64,000 nt of DNA from Beta vulgaris subsp. vulgaris (taxonomy: Eukaryota; Streptophyta; Magnoliopsida; Caryophyllales; Amaranthaceae): positions 8,206,740 to 8,270,739 of the forward strand of contig NC_079210.1 of assembly GCF_026745355.1 (NCBI RefSeq), given 5' to 3'. Below are positions 40,326 through 51,007 of the stretch, piece by piece (the stretch's first letter is position 1; each line of letters begins with the position of its first letter). Position numbers and translations under genes: made by a program. The notes under the pieces are model-generated. The model saw only the letters and a list, made by a program, of their open reading frames with translations, was not told the DNA's origin and ran no database searches.

Positions 40326-40339
40326 ATAAATACGATGCC

Positions 40340-41680
40340 TAAGGGATTGTTGTTGCTGACTTTTACTACTGGCATAATTGGAAGTCTACCACTATCAACC
40401 ATGTCCTGCAGAGTATTCCTTAAGGCCCAACATGCAAATGTTGGGTGTCAATTCCCTTGTGGTACTTGCGATAAGCATTAAGATACCACTCCTTGTGGTG
40501 CAGGGTCTGGAGTCGGACAGATAAGCTGTATTGCTCGTTTTTTGTGAAGTCTATTGAAAGCTTCTCCTAAGTTCATGCCCAATGGAATGAAGGTTCTTTG
40601 GGACTTTTGATAAGCTCTCTTTTTAGTAGCTAGAGCAATGACATAATTACTTTTGGAGCTGGAAGAATTGGTGTTACTCTTCTTGAAAGAGTTGTTTATG
40701 TAACCCTTACTTTTTGAGACTTGGACCTCTTCTTCGGTCATTAGGCCTACTTTATAGAGTTTCGTGAAACTATATGGGCTGGATATGAATGTGATCCCTA
40801 TTCTTGGGTTGCACGTTACGAATCACCAGCCAGGCTTAATCCTCTTGAGCATGTTAGTCATTTGTGGAGCTTTATCCCTCCATCTATTAAGAAAGGTGAC
40901 GAGGTATTCATTGGAGTTTTATTTAGTCAACTCCAACTCACACAGGCAAATAGAAATCTTAGTAGTGTATATATATTGTTTGTTGAACTCTTCTCTAATG
41001 TACTCCCAGTCATTCAGCTTGGTATTGTTCATTGATCTGAACTACTTTGTTGGATGTGCATCCAGAAAGACATAAGCAAAAAAGTATTTGGTCATGCCCT
41101 TGAGAGCCATAGAGATGGAGAAAGCTATCAGATGATCATCTGGGTCTTCGACCCCCTTGAATTTTGGGACGTCACCCAATATTACCTTTTTAGGGAGGTT
41201 TTCCCTCAGTTCAAGATCAATGATGTCATGGCCATGAGCCTGACTCTCGAGTGCAAAATTTGACTGGATCAATTACTTGAGTTCTTCTTCTTGAGCAAGA
41301 CGATAGTTCATTAGTTGAAGTCGATTCATAATGGCACTGAGCTATTCATTAGTGTCCCCCATTTCAGATGATGATTCAGAAGAGTCGGAGGATTCGTCTG
41401 AAAAGTTTAGGATGCGCTTGACGAGTTTGAGAGTAGGTCCACCTCGTTGCCTCTCTATTGGACGTTCCCAAGTTATAATCTCACGACCTTTCCTGAAGGA
41501 AAATCGGATGGACCTCGTAAATTTAAAGAAACCATGTTTTTGAAATAAGAAATTGAGGTGAGAAATGGGAATAAGAAATGGAAATGGAATTAAATGAAAA
41601 TGGAAAATGACGATTGTCGATTGACAATTTTGTTTAGACGCGATTTTTAGGAATGACGCATAATGATGGCGATTTGACAA
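40340..41680 (-). pseudogene. gag: Gypsy gag relic
   Basis: Read on the minus strand, fragments in different frames line up as a Tat/Ogre-type Gag. A start MGDTNE (ATG at 41362) lies just upstream of a stretch containing LPKKVILGDVPKFKG, DPDDHLIAF and MALKGMTKYFF (about 41272-41042), the usual Gag core. Further on are FIPLGMNLGEAF (about 40570) and a remnant of the YCKYHKG...TQH zinc-knuckle-like region, then LQDMVDSGRLPIM (about 40400-40370). In-frame stops and frameshifts separate these pieces, so no Gag protein can be made. Upstream of the ATG the frame is open and rich in Ser/Glu. Confidence 0.7.
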
Positions 41681-42166
41681 GATAATAACTGGAAAAAATT
41701 GTAATCACAAGCAAATGTCATATAACATAGATGCAAAATTTTAAACCTAAAGTCCAGTTCTATGTTTGAAACTATTGCTCAGGTTTAGGTTCATTAGTTG
41801 AAAAGGATCCATGACTAATAAATTGATCCCACACTTCGTACCGCTGCTTAAAGAGGTGGCCACGTGTAAAACGCACTCCAGTTGTCAAGTCAGGAACAAG
41901 AGAACAATGTGGTGGTTAGGTAAGTTTGCTTATAACTAAGATCCAACATTATCGTTCAGGAAGCTTTCTGGAAAGACAAAGCGCAAATCCCCCCGGGGTG
42001 ACCTCACTCATAGAACATGTGCGAATAAGGCAAGGTAGATTCTCCTTATGGCGGCTTAAACAATATACATGCATATGCAAAACTGTAATGTTATTCTAAA
42101 GCATAAAAAGAGTTAGAATCGTATTTTTCGAGTTTAAGACACTCATTAATTTTTTTTTAAAAATCC

Positions 42167-42186
42167 TTCCCAGTGAAGTCGCCAAA
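42167..42186 (-). promoter_or_regulatory. Primer-binding site of the gypsy element
   Basis: On the minus strand TGGCGACTTCACTGGGAA follows two bases after the CGCCTACA end of the LTR. Position and sequence fit the tRNA-primed start site of Tat/Ogre elements, which I recall as tRNA-Arg primed; the tRNA assignment was not checked. Confidence 0.65.
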
Positions 42187-42187
42187 T

Positions 42188-43797
42188 TGTAGGCGTATTT
42201 CTATTTCGCCTATGCGAGATGAGCGCGTATTAGATTTGACAACCCAACTGCAAAGGTTTTTGTACTAAAAACATTTTGATGTCGCCAACAAGTCTTTAAA
42301 GAAAGAGTAATAAACCTAATTGGATAGTGGAAAAAACGTAGGGACAAAATAAGGACTTGTCCAATGTATATTTTCCCGTATCAACTCCATAGACGGTCAA
42401 AATGAATCAAAGATTGAGTTCGGGGGTGAGGGTACGAACGCAATCACGCATTGTGGGCCTCTACTAAATACCGATCTATGTCAATTTTTATGCAATAAAA
42501 TAACCACATAATATTTTAAGCACCGCAAAAAATATTAGTCTAGGCTGGTTCAAGAAACACATAAAATGAGTATTTTTAGTGATATGTAATTATGCAATCA
42601 ATTTACAGGGAATCTAACAGGTTGGTCCAAATTAATCTGATTAATATTAGAACAGTTCTTTAGGTCTTTATTAACAATAAATAACATGTGGGTGATAAAA
42701 GTAATAAAGCAGGACAATCACAGAATATGTATAGAATAATCAGGCAAACATATAATAATGTATGAAAATAAATAAAAACAAATAGAGATTTAGAATATAT
42801 ATACAGTAGATGGCTTTTATATCAAAGATCTACATCATGAAATAAATGTTTAGTAACTTTAATGTAAAAAATAGGAATTTATTTAAGGACCCTCATGATT
42901 ATACTGTGGTTTGGGTCTACGAGATTCACAACCATCTGGACGAGCAATCGTGAAGCGTGAAACGCTGAATGTTGGAAAGTATGTTGTTTGAATGCATTTG
43001 TGTTTGAAAGGTATGAGTTTGGTAGGGAGGTTTTGTAGAGAGGTTCGTAAGATATTTGTCGAGTTCGAAGTGTGCTAATGTGAAAAATCCGTTCCTTTAA
43101 ATCTGTACAGAAATCAGGCCTATATATAGGGAAAACGACATTGCACCTCATGCGCCAGCTACGCTTCGCGTAGGCTCTGATGTGTTAAGAGCATGACACG
43201 ACATGCCTAATAGAAAGTGTACACATGGTATGCATTTCGAAAAAGATAAGAAAGAAAAGCCGCGTGTCACGCAGAGAGGTGCGCTTGGCGCATGACTCGA
43301 TTTGACACATATGTCTATGTGGCATTTTGTGCGCTTGGCGCGGACTTATGTGGCAGTCAATGTGTCAGGACACGTAAGCTCGGCACAGGCTGTGCGCTCA
43401 GCCACCTTGGCACGCTTAACACATCGCCTTATTTTTGACACCTTTTGACAGTTTTTAGATAAAAACCTGTTTTAAAAGATTTTCTTTTATCCTTTAATTC
43501 CGAAAATCCAATTTTATGGGATAAAATCTGATTTTAACTATAAAAAATATCTTTCGAAAATATTAATTTAATTTAATTAATTATTACTAAACAGTTAATT
43601 GGGCTTTGCAAAGAATTTGGCTCAAACTACAATTAATTATAATGAATAACTAATTGTGCTTTAAAATAGGACTTTAACACTTTTCAAAAAGTTTTGAATG
43701 GCTTTACGGACTGCTCCCCCCTTGGGTCGCACCAATTAATACAACGATATGTTTCATCTTCGGATCATCAAATGGGGAGACACAATTATGTCTCTAG
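42188..43797 (-). repeat. 5' LTR of the gypsy element
   Basis: About 1.6 kb. On the + strand it opens TGTAGGCGTATTTC next to the primer-binding site and ends about TTATGTCTCTAGA, where copia sequence begins. It shares its whole length with the LTR copies at 36715, 45036 and 47483. GTGCGCTTGGCGCA-type motifs occur at about 43279 and 43329. Confidence 0.8.
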
Positions 43798-44894
43798 AGT
43801 GATTATTTGTTACCAACAGGTGGAAGGAACATACTACAGTCACACCTTTTCCCCAGTAGCCAAAATTGTAACTAGTACTGTCAGGTAATCCTCCCTCTTA
43901 CTACTCACAAAGGTTCGCCTTTACGTCAAGTTGACATAAATAATTCCTTCCTACATGGTTTCATGGATGAGGAAATGTTAATGAAACCTCCTTTAGGCTA
44001 TAAAGGAGCTAAACCTAGTGAATTATGTAGGCTTAAAAGGTCTTTATGTGGCATAAAGCAAGCATACATCTAAGCAATGGAACAAAGAATTGTGCAAAAA
44101 ATATTATTGCTCATGATTTTGTTCAGTCTACTCAAGATTATTCCTTGTTTACTAGGCATCAAAATGGCGAATTTCTTATAATCCATGCCTATGTTGATGA
44201 TATGATGTTGACATGTACTAGTCAAAGCCAAATTGACTCTATGAAATTAGTTCTTAATAATGCTTATACCATCAAGGATTTCGGAAATATGAAGTATTTT
44301 TTGGGAATTGAAATTACCATAAACAAGTCTCGAACATTTCTAGGTCAGAAGATGTACATTTATGACATTATTCAGGATTTTAATTTAACAAATGCCAAGC
44401 CTATAGCAGCTCCTTTACCTAAAGGTCTTGGCTTATCCACTACTGATGGTGAAGTGCTTGACAATCCATAGATATATAGACAGATCATTGTTGGTAGATT
44501 GTTATATCGCAATATTAGCAGGCCTGACTTGTCCTATGCTACTCAACACTTGAGTCAATTTCTCAGTTGCCTAAGAAAACCACATTTACATGATACCGGG
44601 TATGTGGTTAAGTACCTCAAATGTGCTATGGATTTAGGCCTATTTTATTCTGCTAAGTGCAATTTGCAACTTGAATCTTACACTGATGTGTTTTTAGTTG
44701 CAAGTCTTTGAGTGCTTATCGTGTGTTATTAGGCTCTTATTTGATTTCTTAGAAAACAAAGATGCAAAAAACAGTAGGTAAATCTTCTACTAAGGCGGAA
44801 TACAAGAGTATGTCTAGTGATGCTTATGAAATTGTATGGTTACAATGATTATTGCAAGATTTGAATCAGCATGTTGCTTTACCTATTAAATTAT
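43798..44894 (+). pseudogene. pol: Ty1/copia reverse transcriptase-RNase H fragment, copy 1
   Basis: Copia Pol relic starting in the palm region: VEGTYYSHTFSPVAKIVT (about 43820-43875), GFMDEEMLMKPPLGYKGAK, then the catalytic box HAYVDDMMLTC with YVDD at 44190-44201, followed by KDFGNMKYFLGIEI and the end of the RT. The next part contains KTVGKSSTKAEYKSMSSDA, the start of RNase H. Frameshifts and stops (for example after KQAYI and at 44469) break it. Upstream it is cut by a gypsy LTR; downstream it is cut by a TIR element at 44895. Gag, protease and integrase are absent. Confidence 0.85.
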
Positions 44895-45035
44895 ACGATT
44901 TTTCTACTTGGTGCCCCTGTATTTTATTGAAATTCTACGTTGTACCTGTCCTTTTTTTTTATCTCTCCACATTGTCCCCTCAACTCTTTATATGTCACAA
45001 AAAAATATCCATATTAATAGAAAATCCAAAGGTTT
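44895..45035. mobile_element. Truncated copy of the TIR element
   Basis: Starts at the same base of the RNase H codons as the complete element at 49212 (after AAATTAT) and follows it through TTTTTCTAC, GTGCCCCTGTATTTT and AATAGAAAATCCAA. It then stops abruptly where the next gypsy LTR copy begins. Confidence 0.75.
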
Positions 45036-46575
45036 TGGTTCTGAAAACATTTTGAAGTCGCCAACAGGTCTTTAAAGGAAGACTAATAATCCTAATTGGA
45101 TACTGGAAAATCGTAGGGACAAAATAGGGACTTATCCAATGTATATTTCCCCATCTAGACTCCATAGATGGTCAAAATGAATCAAAGATTGAGTTCGAAG
45201 GTAAGGGTACGAACACAGTCAGGAACCATATTACCCATTGTTGGCCTCTACTAAATACCGATTTATCTCAATTTTTATGCAATAGAATAACCACATATTA
45301 TTTTAAGCACCCCAAAAAATATTTGTCTAGGTTGGTTCAAGAAACACATAAAATGACTATTTTTAGTGATATGTAATTATGCAATCAATTTACAGGGAAC
45401 CTAACAGGTTGGTCCAAATTAATCTGATTAATATTAAAACGGTTCTTTTGGTCTTTATTACCAATAAATAACTTATGGATGATAAAAGTAATAAATCATG
45501 ATAATCAAATAATATGTATAAAATAATTAGGCAAACATATAATCATGTATGAAAATAAATAAAAAGAAATACAGATTTAGAATATATTCAATAGATGGAT
45601 TTTATATCAAAGATCTACATCATTAAATAAATGGTTAGTAACTTCAATTTAAAAAATAGGAATTTATTTAAGGACCCTCGGGATTATACCGTGGTTTGGG
45701 TCTGCGAGATTGACAACCTTTGGGACGAGCAATCGTGAAGCCTGAAAATCTGAATGTTGAAAAGTATGTTATTTGAATGTATTTGTTTTTGAAAGGTATA
45801 AGTTTGGTAGGGAGGTTTTATAGAGAGGTTCATAAGATATTTGTCGAGTTCGAAGTGTGCTAATGTGAAAAATCCGTTCCTTTAAATCTGTACAGAAATC
45901 AGGCCTATTTATAGGGAAAACGACATTGCGCTTCCCGCGCCAGCTGCGCTTAGCGTAGGCTGACGTGTCAAGAGCATGATGGGACATGCCCAATAGAAAG
46001 TGTACCCGTGGTATGCATTTTGAAAAAGATAAGAAAGAAAAGTCGCGTGTCACGCAGAGAAGTGCGCTTGGCGCAAGACTCTAATTGACACATATGTCTA
46101 TATGGCATTTTGTGCGCTTGGCGCAGACTTACGTGGCAATCCATGTGTCAGGACACGTATGCTCGGTGCAGGCAGTGCGCTCAGCCCACCTTGGCCCGCT
46201 TAGTGCACTGCCTTGTTTTTGACACCTTATGACAATTTTTAGATAAAAACGCGTTTTAAAAGATTTTCTTTTACCCTTTAATTTTGAAAATCCGATTGTA
46301 TGGGATAAAATCTGATTGTAAATATAAAAAATATATTTCAAAAATATTAATTAAATTTAATTAATTATTATTAAAAAATTAATTGGGATTTCCAAAGCAT
46401 TTGGCTCAAAATACAATTAATTATGATGAATAACGAATTGGGCTTTAAATAGGACTTTAAGACTTTTCGAAATAGTTTTGAATGGCTTTTCGGACTACTC
46501 CCCCTTTGGTCGCACCAGTGAAGACCACAATATGTTTCATAATGAGATCACTAAATGGGAAGACACGATTACGTG
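45036..46575 (-). repeat. Gypsy LTR, second duplicate
   Basis: Matches 42258-43797, lacking only the first 70 bp of the LTR. Followed at once by copia sequence, as in copy 1. It retains the GTGCGCTTGGCGCA motifs at about 46061 and 46111. Confidence 0.8.
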
Positions 46576-47482
46576 ACTCGAGTGGTTGTTTGTTACCAGC
46601 AAGTGGAAGGAACAGACTACAGTCACACCTTTTCCCCAGTAGCCAAAATTGCAACTGTCAGGTAATCATCTCTCTTGTTACTGGCAGAGGATCGCCTTTA
46701 TGTCAAGTTGACATAAATAATGCCTTCCGGCCACATGGTTTCATGGATGAGGAAATGGTTATGAAACCTCCTTTAGGCTATAAAGGAGCTAAACCGAGTG
46801 AATTATGTAGGTTTAAAAGGTCTTTATGCGACATAAAGACATCATACATCTAAGCAATAAAATAAAGAATTGTGAAACAATATTATTTCTCATGATTTTG
46901 TTCAGTCTACTCAAGATATTATTCCTTGTTTACTGGGCATCAAAATAGCGAATTTCTTATAAACCATGCCTATGTTGATGATATGGTGTTGACATGTACT
47001 AGTCAAAGCCAAATTGAGTCTATGAAATTAGTTCTTATAATGCTTATACCATCAAGGATTTGGTAAATATGAAGCATTTTTTGGGAATTGAATTTACCAT
47101 AAACAAGTCTCGAACATTTCTAGGTTAGAAGAAGTATATTTATGATATTATTCAGGATTTTAATTTAACAAATGCCAAGCCTATATCAACTCCTTTACCT
47201 AAAGGTCTTGGCTTCTCCATTGCTGACGGTGAAGTGTTTGGCGATCCAAAGATATATAGACAGATCATTGTTGGTAGATTGTTGTATCGCAATATTACCA
47301 GGCCTAACTTGTCCTATGCTACTCAATACTTGAGTCAATTTCTCAGTTGGTTAAGAAAGCCACATTTACTTAATACCGGGTATCTGTGGTTAAGTACCTC
47401 AAGTGTGCTATGGATTTAGGCCTATTGTATTATGTTAAGTGCAATTTGCAACTTTAATCTAAGAGTCATGAAATTGTATAGA
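46576..47482 (+). pseudogene. pol: Ty1/copia reverse transcriptase fragment, copy 2
   Basis: Second duplicate of the copia Pol relic. It begins RVVVCYQQVEGTDYSHTF and contains CQVDINNAF, HGFMDEEMVMKPPLGYKGAK, and YVDD at 46971-46982. It has several frameshifts and stops, and near its end (about 47460) an internal deletion joins the RT end to a short RNase H remnant before the next LTR piece starts. Confidence 0.85.
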
Positions 47483-48148
47483 ATAGGGAAAACGATATTG
47501 CGCCTCACGCGCCAGCTGCGCTTAGCGTAGGTTGACGTGTCAAGAGCATGACGCGACATGCCCAATAGAAAGTGTACACGTGGTATGCATTTTGAAAAAG
47601 ATAAGAAAGAAAAGTCGCGTGTCACGCAGAGAGGTGCGCTTGGCGCATGACTCTAATTGACACATATGTCTATGTGGCATTTTGTGCGCTTGGCGTAGAC
47701 TTACGTGGCATTTCATGTGTCAGGACACGTATGCTCGGCACAGGCGGTGCGCTCAGTGCACCTTGGCGTGCTTAGTGCACCACCTTGTTTTTGACACCTT
47801 TTTGATATTTTTTAGATAAAAACGCGTTTTAAAAGATTTTCTTTTATCCTTTAATTTCAAAAATCCGATTTTATGGGATAAAATCTGATTCTAACTATAA
47901 AAAATATATTTCAAAAATATTAATTAAATTTAGTTAATTATTATTAAACAATCAATTAGGCTTTTCAAAGAAATTGGCTCAAAATACCATTAATTATGAT
48001 GAATAACTAATTTGGCTTTAAATAGGACTTTAAGACTTTTCGAAATAGTTTTGAATGGCTTTTTGGACTGCTCCCCCTTGGGTCGCACCAATGAAGACCA
48101 CGATATGTTTCATAATCAGATCACTAAATGGGGAGACATGATTATGTG
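47483..48148 (-). repeat. Gypsy LTR, third duplicate (partial)
   Basis: Only the right-hand 0.67 kb of the LTR is present, starting at ATAGGGAAAACG (equivalent to about 43126 and 45911) and ending beside copia sequence. GTGCGCTTGGCG motifs lie at about 47635 and 47682. Confidence 0.8.
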
Positions 48149-49840
48149 ACTCGAGTGGTTGTTGGTTACCAGCAAGTGGAAGGAACAGACTACAATCACA
48201 CCTTTTCCCCAGTAGCCAAAATTGCAACTGTCAGGTAATCATCTCTCTTGCTACTGGCAAAGGTTCGCCTTCCCACATGGTTTCAGGATGAGGAAATGTT
48301 TATGAAACCTCCTTTAGGTTATAAAGAAGCTAAACCAGTGAATTATGTAGGCTTAAAAGGTCTTTATGTGGCATAAAGCAAGCATACATCTAAGCAATGG
48401 AACAAAGAATAGTGCAAAAATATTATTTCTCATGATTTTGTTCAGTCTACTCAAGATTATTCCGTGTTTACCAAGGCATCAAAATGGCGAATTTCTTATA
48501 ATCCATGCCTATGTTGATGATATGGTGTTGACATGTACTAGTCAAAGACAAATTGACTCTATGAAATTATTTCTTAATAATGCTTATACCATCAAGGATT
48601 TCGGAAATATGAAGCATTTTTTGGGAATTGAAATTACCATAAACAAGTCTCGAACATTTCTAGGTAAGAAGAAATACATTTATGACATTATTCAGGATTT
48701 TAATTTAACACATGTCAAGCCTATAGCAGCTCCTTTACCTAAAGGTCTTGGCTTATCCACTGTTGATGGTGAAGCCCTTGACGATCCAGAGATATATAGA
48801 CATATCATTGTTGGTAGATTGTTACGCAATATTACCAGGCCTGACTTGTCCTATGCTACTCAACACTTGAGTTAATTTCTGAGTTGCCTAAGAAAACCAC
48901 ATTTACATGATACCGGGTATGTGTTTAAGTACCTCAAGTTTGCTATGGATTTAGGCCTATTTTATTCTGCTAAGTGCAATTTGGAACTTGAATCTTACAC
49001 TGATGTTGATTGGAGTTCATGTGTTTGAGTGCTTACCGTGTGTTATTGGGGTCTCATTTGATTTCTTAGAAAACCAAGAAGCAAAAAGCAGTAAGTAAAT
49101 CTTCTACTAAGGCAGAATACAAGAGTATGTCTAGTGATGCTTATGAAACTGTATGGTTACAAGGATTATTGCAAGATTTGAATCAGCATGTTGCTTTACC
49201 TATTAAATTATTGGATTTTTCTACATAGTGCCCCTGTATTTTTTTGAAATTCTACGTTGTACCTGGCCTTTTTTAACTCTCCACGTTGTACCCCTAAACT
49301 CTCTAAATGTCACACAAAATACCCATATTAATAGAAAATCCAACTCCAAACCTCACTTAGTCTTCAAGTTATCAGATCATATCACTAACCTCGTTTAACT
49401 AACAAGGTTAAAAAATCCGACTTTATGTCCACGGGGTAAAAAAGTCGCAGAATCTATTGTTTAATATTATGTATAAGGGTATTTATTGTAACGTTAAGAA
49501 ATCTTAGGGGTATAGCGTGAAATTTTTAAAAACATCGGGTACAATATAGAATTTCGTAAAACACTGGGGTATTATGTAGAAAAACCCAAAATTATATTAT
49601 GACAATTATGCTGCAAAACATATTGCACAGAGTCCTATTTTTCACGAGAGGACAAAGCATTTGAACCGTGACTGTCATTATATTGGAGAGCAGGTGGTTT
49701 CTGGATTGATTCAGACTCCTCATATTCCTAGCTCTCTTTAGTATCCGACATTCTTACCAAGCCTCTAGTAGGTCCTCGACATTAGCAAATTTCTTCCAAG
49801 CTTGGACTTGTGACTTCCTCCACGTCCAGCTTGAAGGGGG
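48149..49840 (+). pseudogene. pol: Ty1/copia RT-RNase H fragment, copy 3, interrupted
   Basis: Third duplicate, and the only one keeping the natural 3' end of the element. It has YVDD at 48510-48521, KDFGNMKHFLGIEI, and RNase H start KAVSKSSTKAEYKSM (about 49090). A 377-bp TIR element then interrupts it (49212-49588), after which RNase H resumes with DNYAAKHIAQSPIFHERTKH. It ends at the purine tract TTGAAGGGGG (49831-49840), the usual copia polypurine tract beside the 3' LTR. Stops (for example at 48872) and frameshifts make it non-functional. Confidence 0.87.
49212..49588. mobile_element. Non-autonomous TIR transposon inside copia RNase H
   Basis: A 377-bp element with long imperfect terminal inverted repeats. 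The left end starts TGGATTTTTCTACATA; the reverse complement of the right end starts TGGGTTTTTCTACATA. Similarity continues for about 50 bp through GAAATTCTACGTTGTACC. It is flanked by a perfect 7-bp duplication AAATTAT (49205-49211 and 49589-49595). Mentally removing the element and one copy of the duplication leaves the RNase H reading frame continuous. There is no coding sequence inside. The superfamily is uncertain. Confidence 0.85.
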
Positions 49841-50310
49841 ATATAAATATATTCCTTTTAGTTTTATGATAAGCTTGTATAAGCTCTTTTAGTTCTATTA
49901 GATATTTAGCTCCTAGCTTATGAGGTTGTTAGTTAGTTGTAACTAGCTTGGCTATTACTACCTCTGTTCATTTTATTTGTTACACTTACACTTTTCACGC
50001 ATTCCAATGCAAAACTTTAACGATATATATTTCTAGTTTTGTATTTGTAAAAATTATAAAAAGTACATATTAATAAAATAAATACTAAGATGAATCTAAC
50101 AAGACCACACATGACCTATGTTTTTTATTCACGTATAAATCACAAACGAGGGTTAAACTGAAATTTGTGAATAGTGTAAAATGTCAAAGTGTAACCATTA
50201 TAATTAAATGGAGGGCTTGTAATAACAGAAGCAACTATTCATTCTGTTTCAATAACAAATTCTGAGAGTTGAAATTTTCTCTCTCTGTTTATTTTCAGTT
50301 ACTTCATTCG
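49841..50310 (+). repeat. Probable copia 3' LTR, interrupted by a MITE
   Basis: Sequence directly after the polypurine tract: a T/A-rich region with AGCTCCTAGCTTATGAGG and GTTAGTTAGTTGTAACTAGC, resuming after a MITE with ATTCATTCTGTTTC and a TTTTCTCTCTCTG run. This is the kind of sequence found in copia LTRs. No second LTR copy is present for comparison, so the right boundary is a guess. Confidence 0.45.
49958..50214. mobile_element. MITE ('CTCCCTCC'-like) in the copia LTR
   Basis: About 255 bp with inverted ends CCTCTGTTCATTTTATTTGT and (reverse complement of the right end) CCTCCATTTAATTATAATGG, both leading into TTACACTT. Inserted into the putative copia 3' LTR. Confidence 0.65.
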
Positions 50311-50787
50311 AAACTATGTAAATTTTCACTACATTAACCACAATGATAAACAAGTTTTCGTCGACAAGTATTCGAATAAATAATATGCATCTCCCTTAAT
50401 GAAAAATATACATAAACAAGTACCCCCGAACGACATGCTTTGAGCCAAAACCATACCCCTATTTACAAACTGAATGGCGTTATACAAAGCATTTGGTCGG
50501 TTCGCAGCATTGCACTGATAGTATTTGTCTTTTTCCGTGGCTTTAAAAATTGGAGACAGCTTATTATGAGTTAGTTTTAACAAATACAAACATATATCTT
50601 GCTCATCTTTTAAAAAAGTAATTTAGAAAAAACCTTGTACAAGACTAAATAACAAAAATCAATTATGATAATCGGCTAATATTTTAACTTTGATAGGTAA
50701 CCTTTTCAATTCTTTCAATATAACTTTTGTTTTTTCACTTCACATCTTTTTACACATCATTAGCTTGTCATAAAGACTTATTTAAAA

Positions 50788-51007
50788 TTTATACAAATAT
50801 ATTAAAAGCGTGTATAAACAAGAAACTGTGTCACGTGACGCTTTTTCTAGGGAGTTTTAGTTCATATAATCCATATATAATAAAAAAATTTAGAAATTGC
50901 ATAGTATAAGGTTTAATCTCACTGGACCTCAAGTACATACACTAAAATATTATATTAATAAATGAAACTTCTTCTTACCCGGTGCATAGCACGGACCTAA
51001 TAACTAG
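50788..51007 (+). mobile_element. Short non-autonomous Helitron-like element
   Basis: A 220-bp segment with a 5' end TTTATACAAATATATTAAAA resembling the TCTATA...TTAAAAG start of plant Helitrons. Its 3' end has the imperfect hairpin CCGGTGCATAGCACGG followed by ACCTAATAACTAG. It lies between A (50787) and T (51008), the expected insertion dinucleotide. No target duplication, as expected for Helitrons. Confidence 0.6.

Larger units (their letters stand above)
36715..43797 (-). mobile_element. Ty3/gypsy retrotransposon, Tat/Ogre-like, no recognisable pol
   Basis: About 7.1 kb bounded by two copies of the same LTR in direct orientation. On the minus strand the order is 5' LTR (42188-43797), primer-binding site, leader, broken gag (about 41680 to 40340), about 2.1 kb of non-coding DNA, and a 3' LTR (36715-38185) that has lost its outer end. 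The LTR starts TGTAGATACA and ends CGCCTACA on the element strand. The PBS and the gag type point to the Tat/Ogre group. I see no protease, reverse transcriptase or integrase, so this is a defective or non-autonomous copy. A small hAT-like element lies inside it. Confidence 0.75.

Noticed and set aside
40764..41263. Plus-strand frames of 69-103 codons
   Set aside because: They are antisense to the gypsy gag relic, which carries the recognisable motifs.
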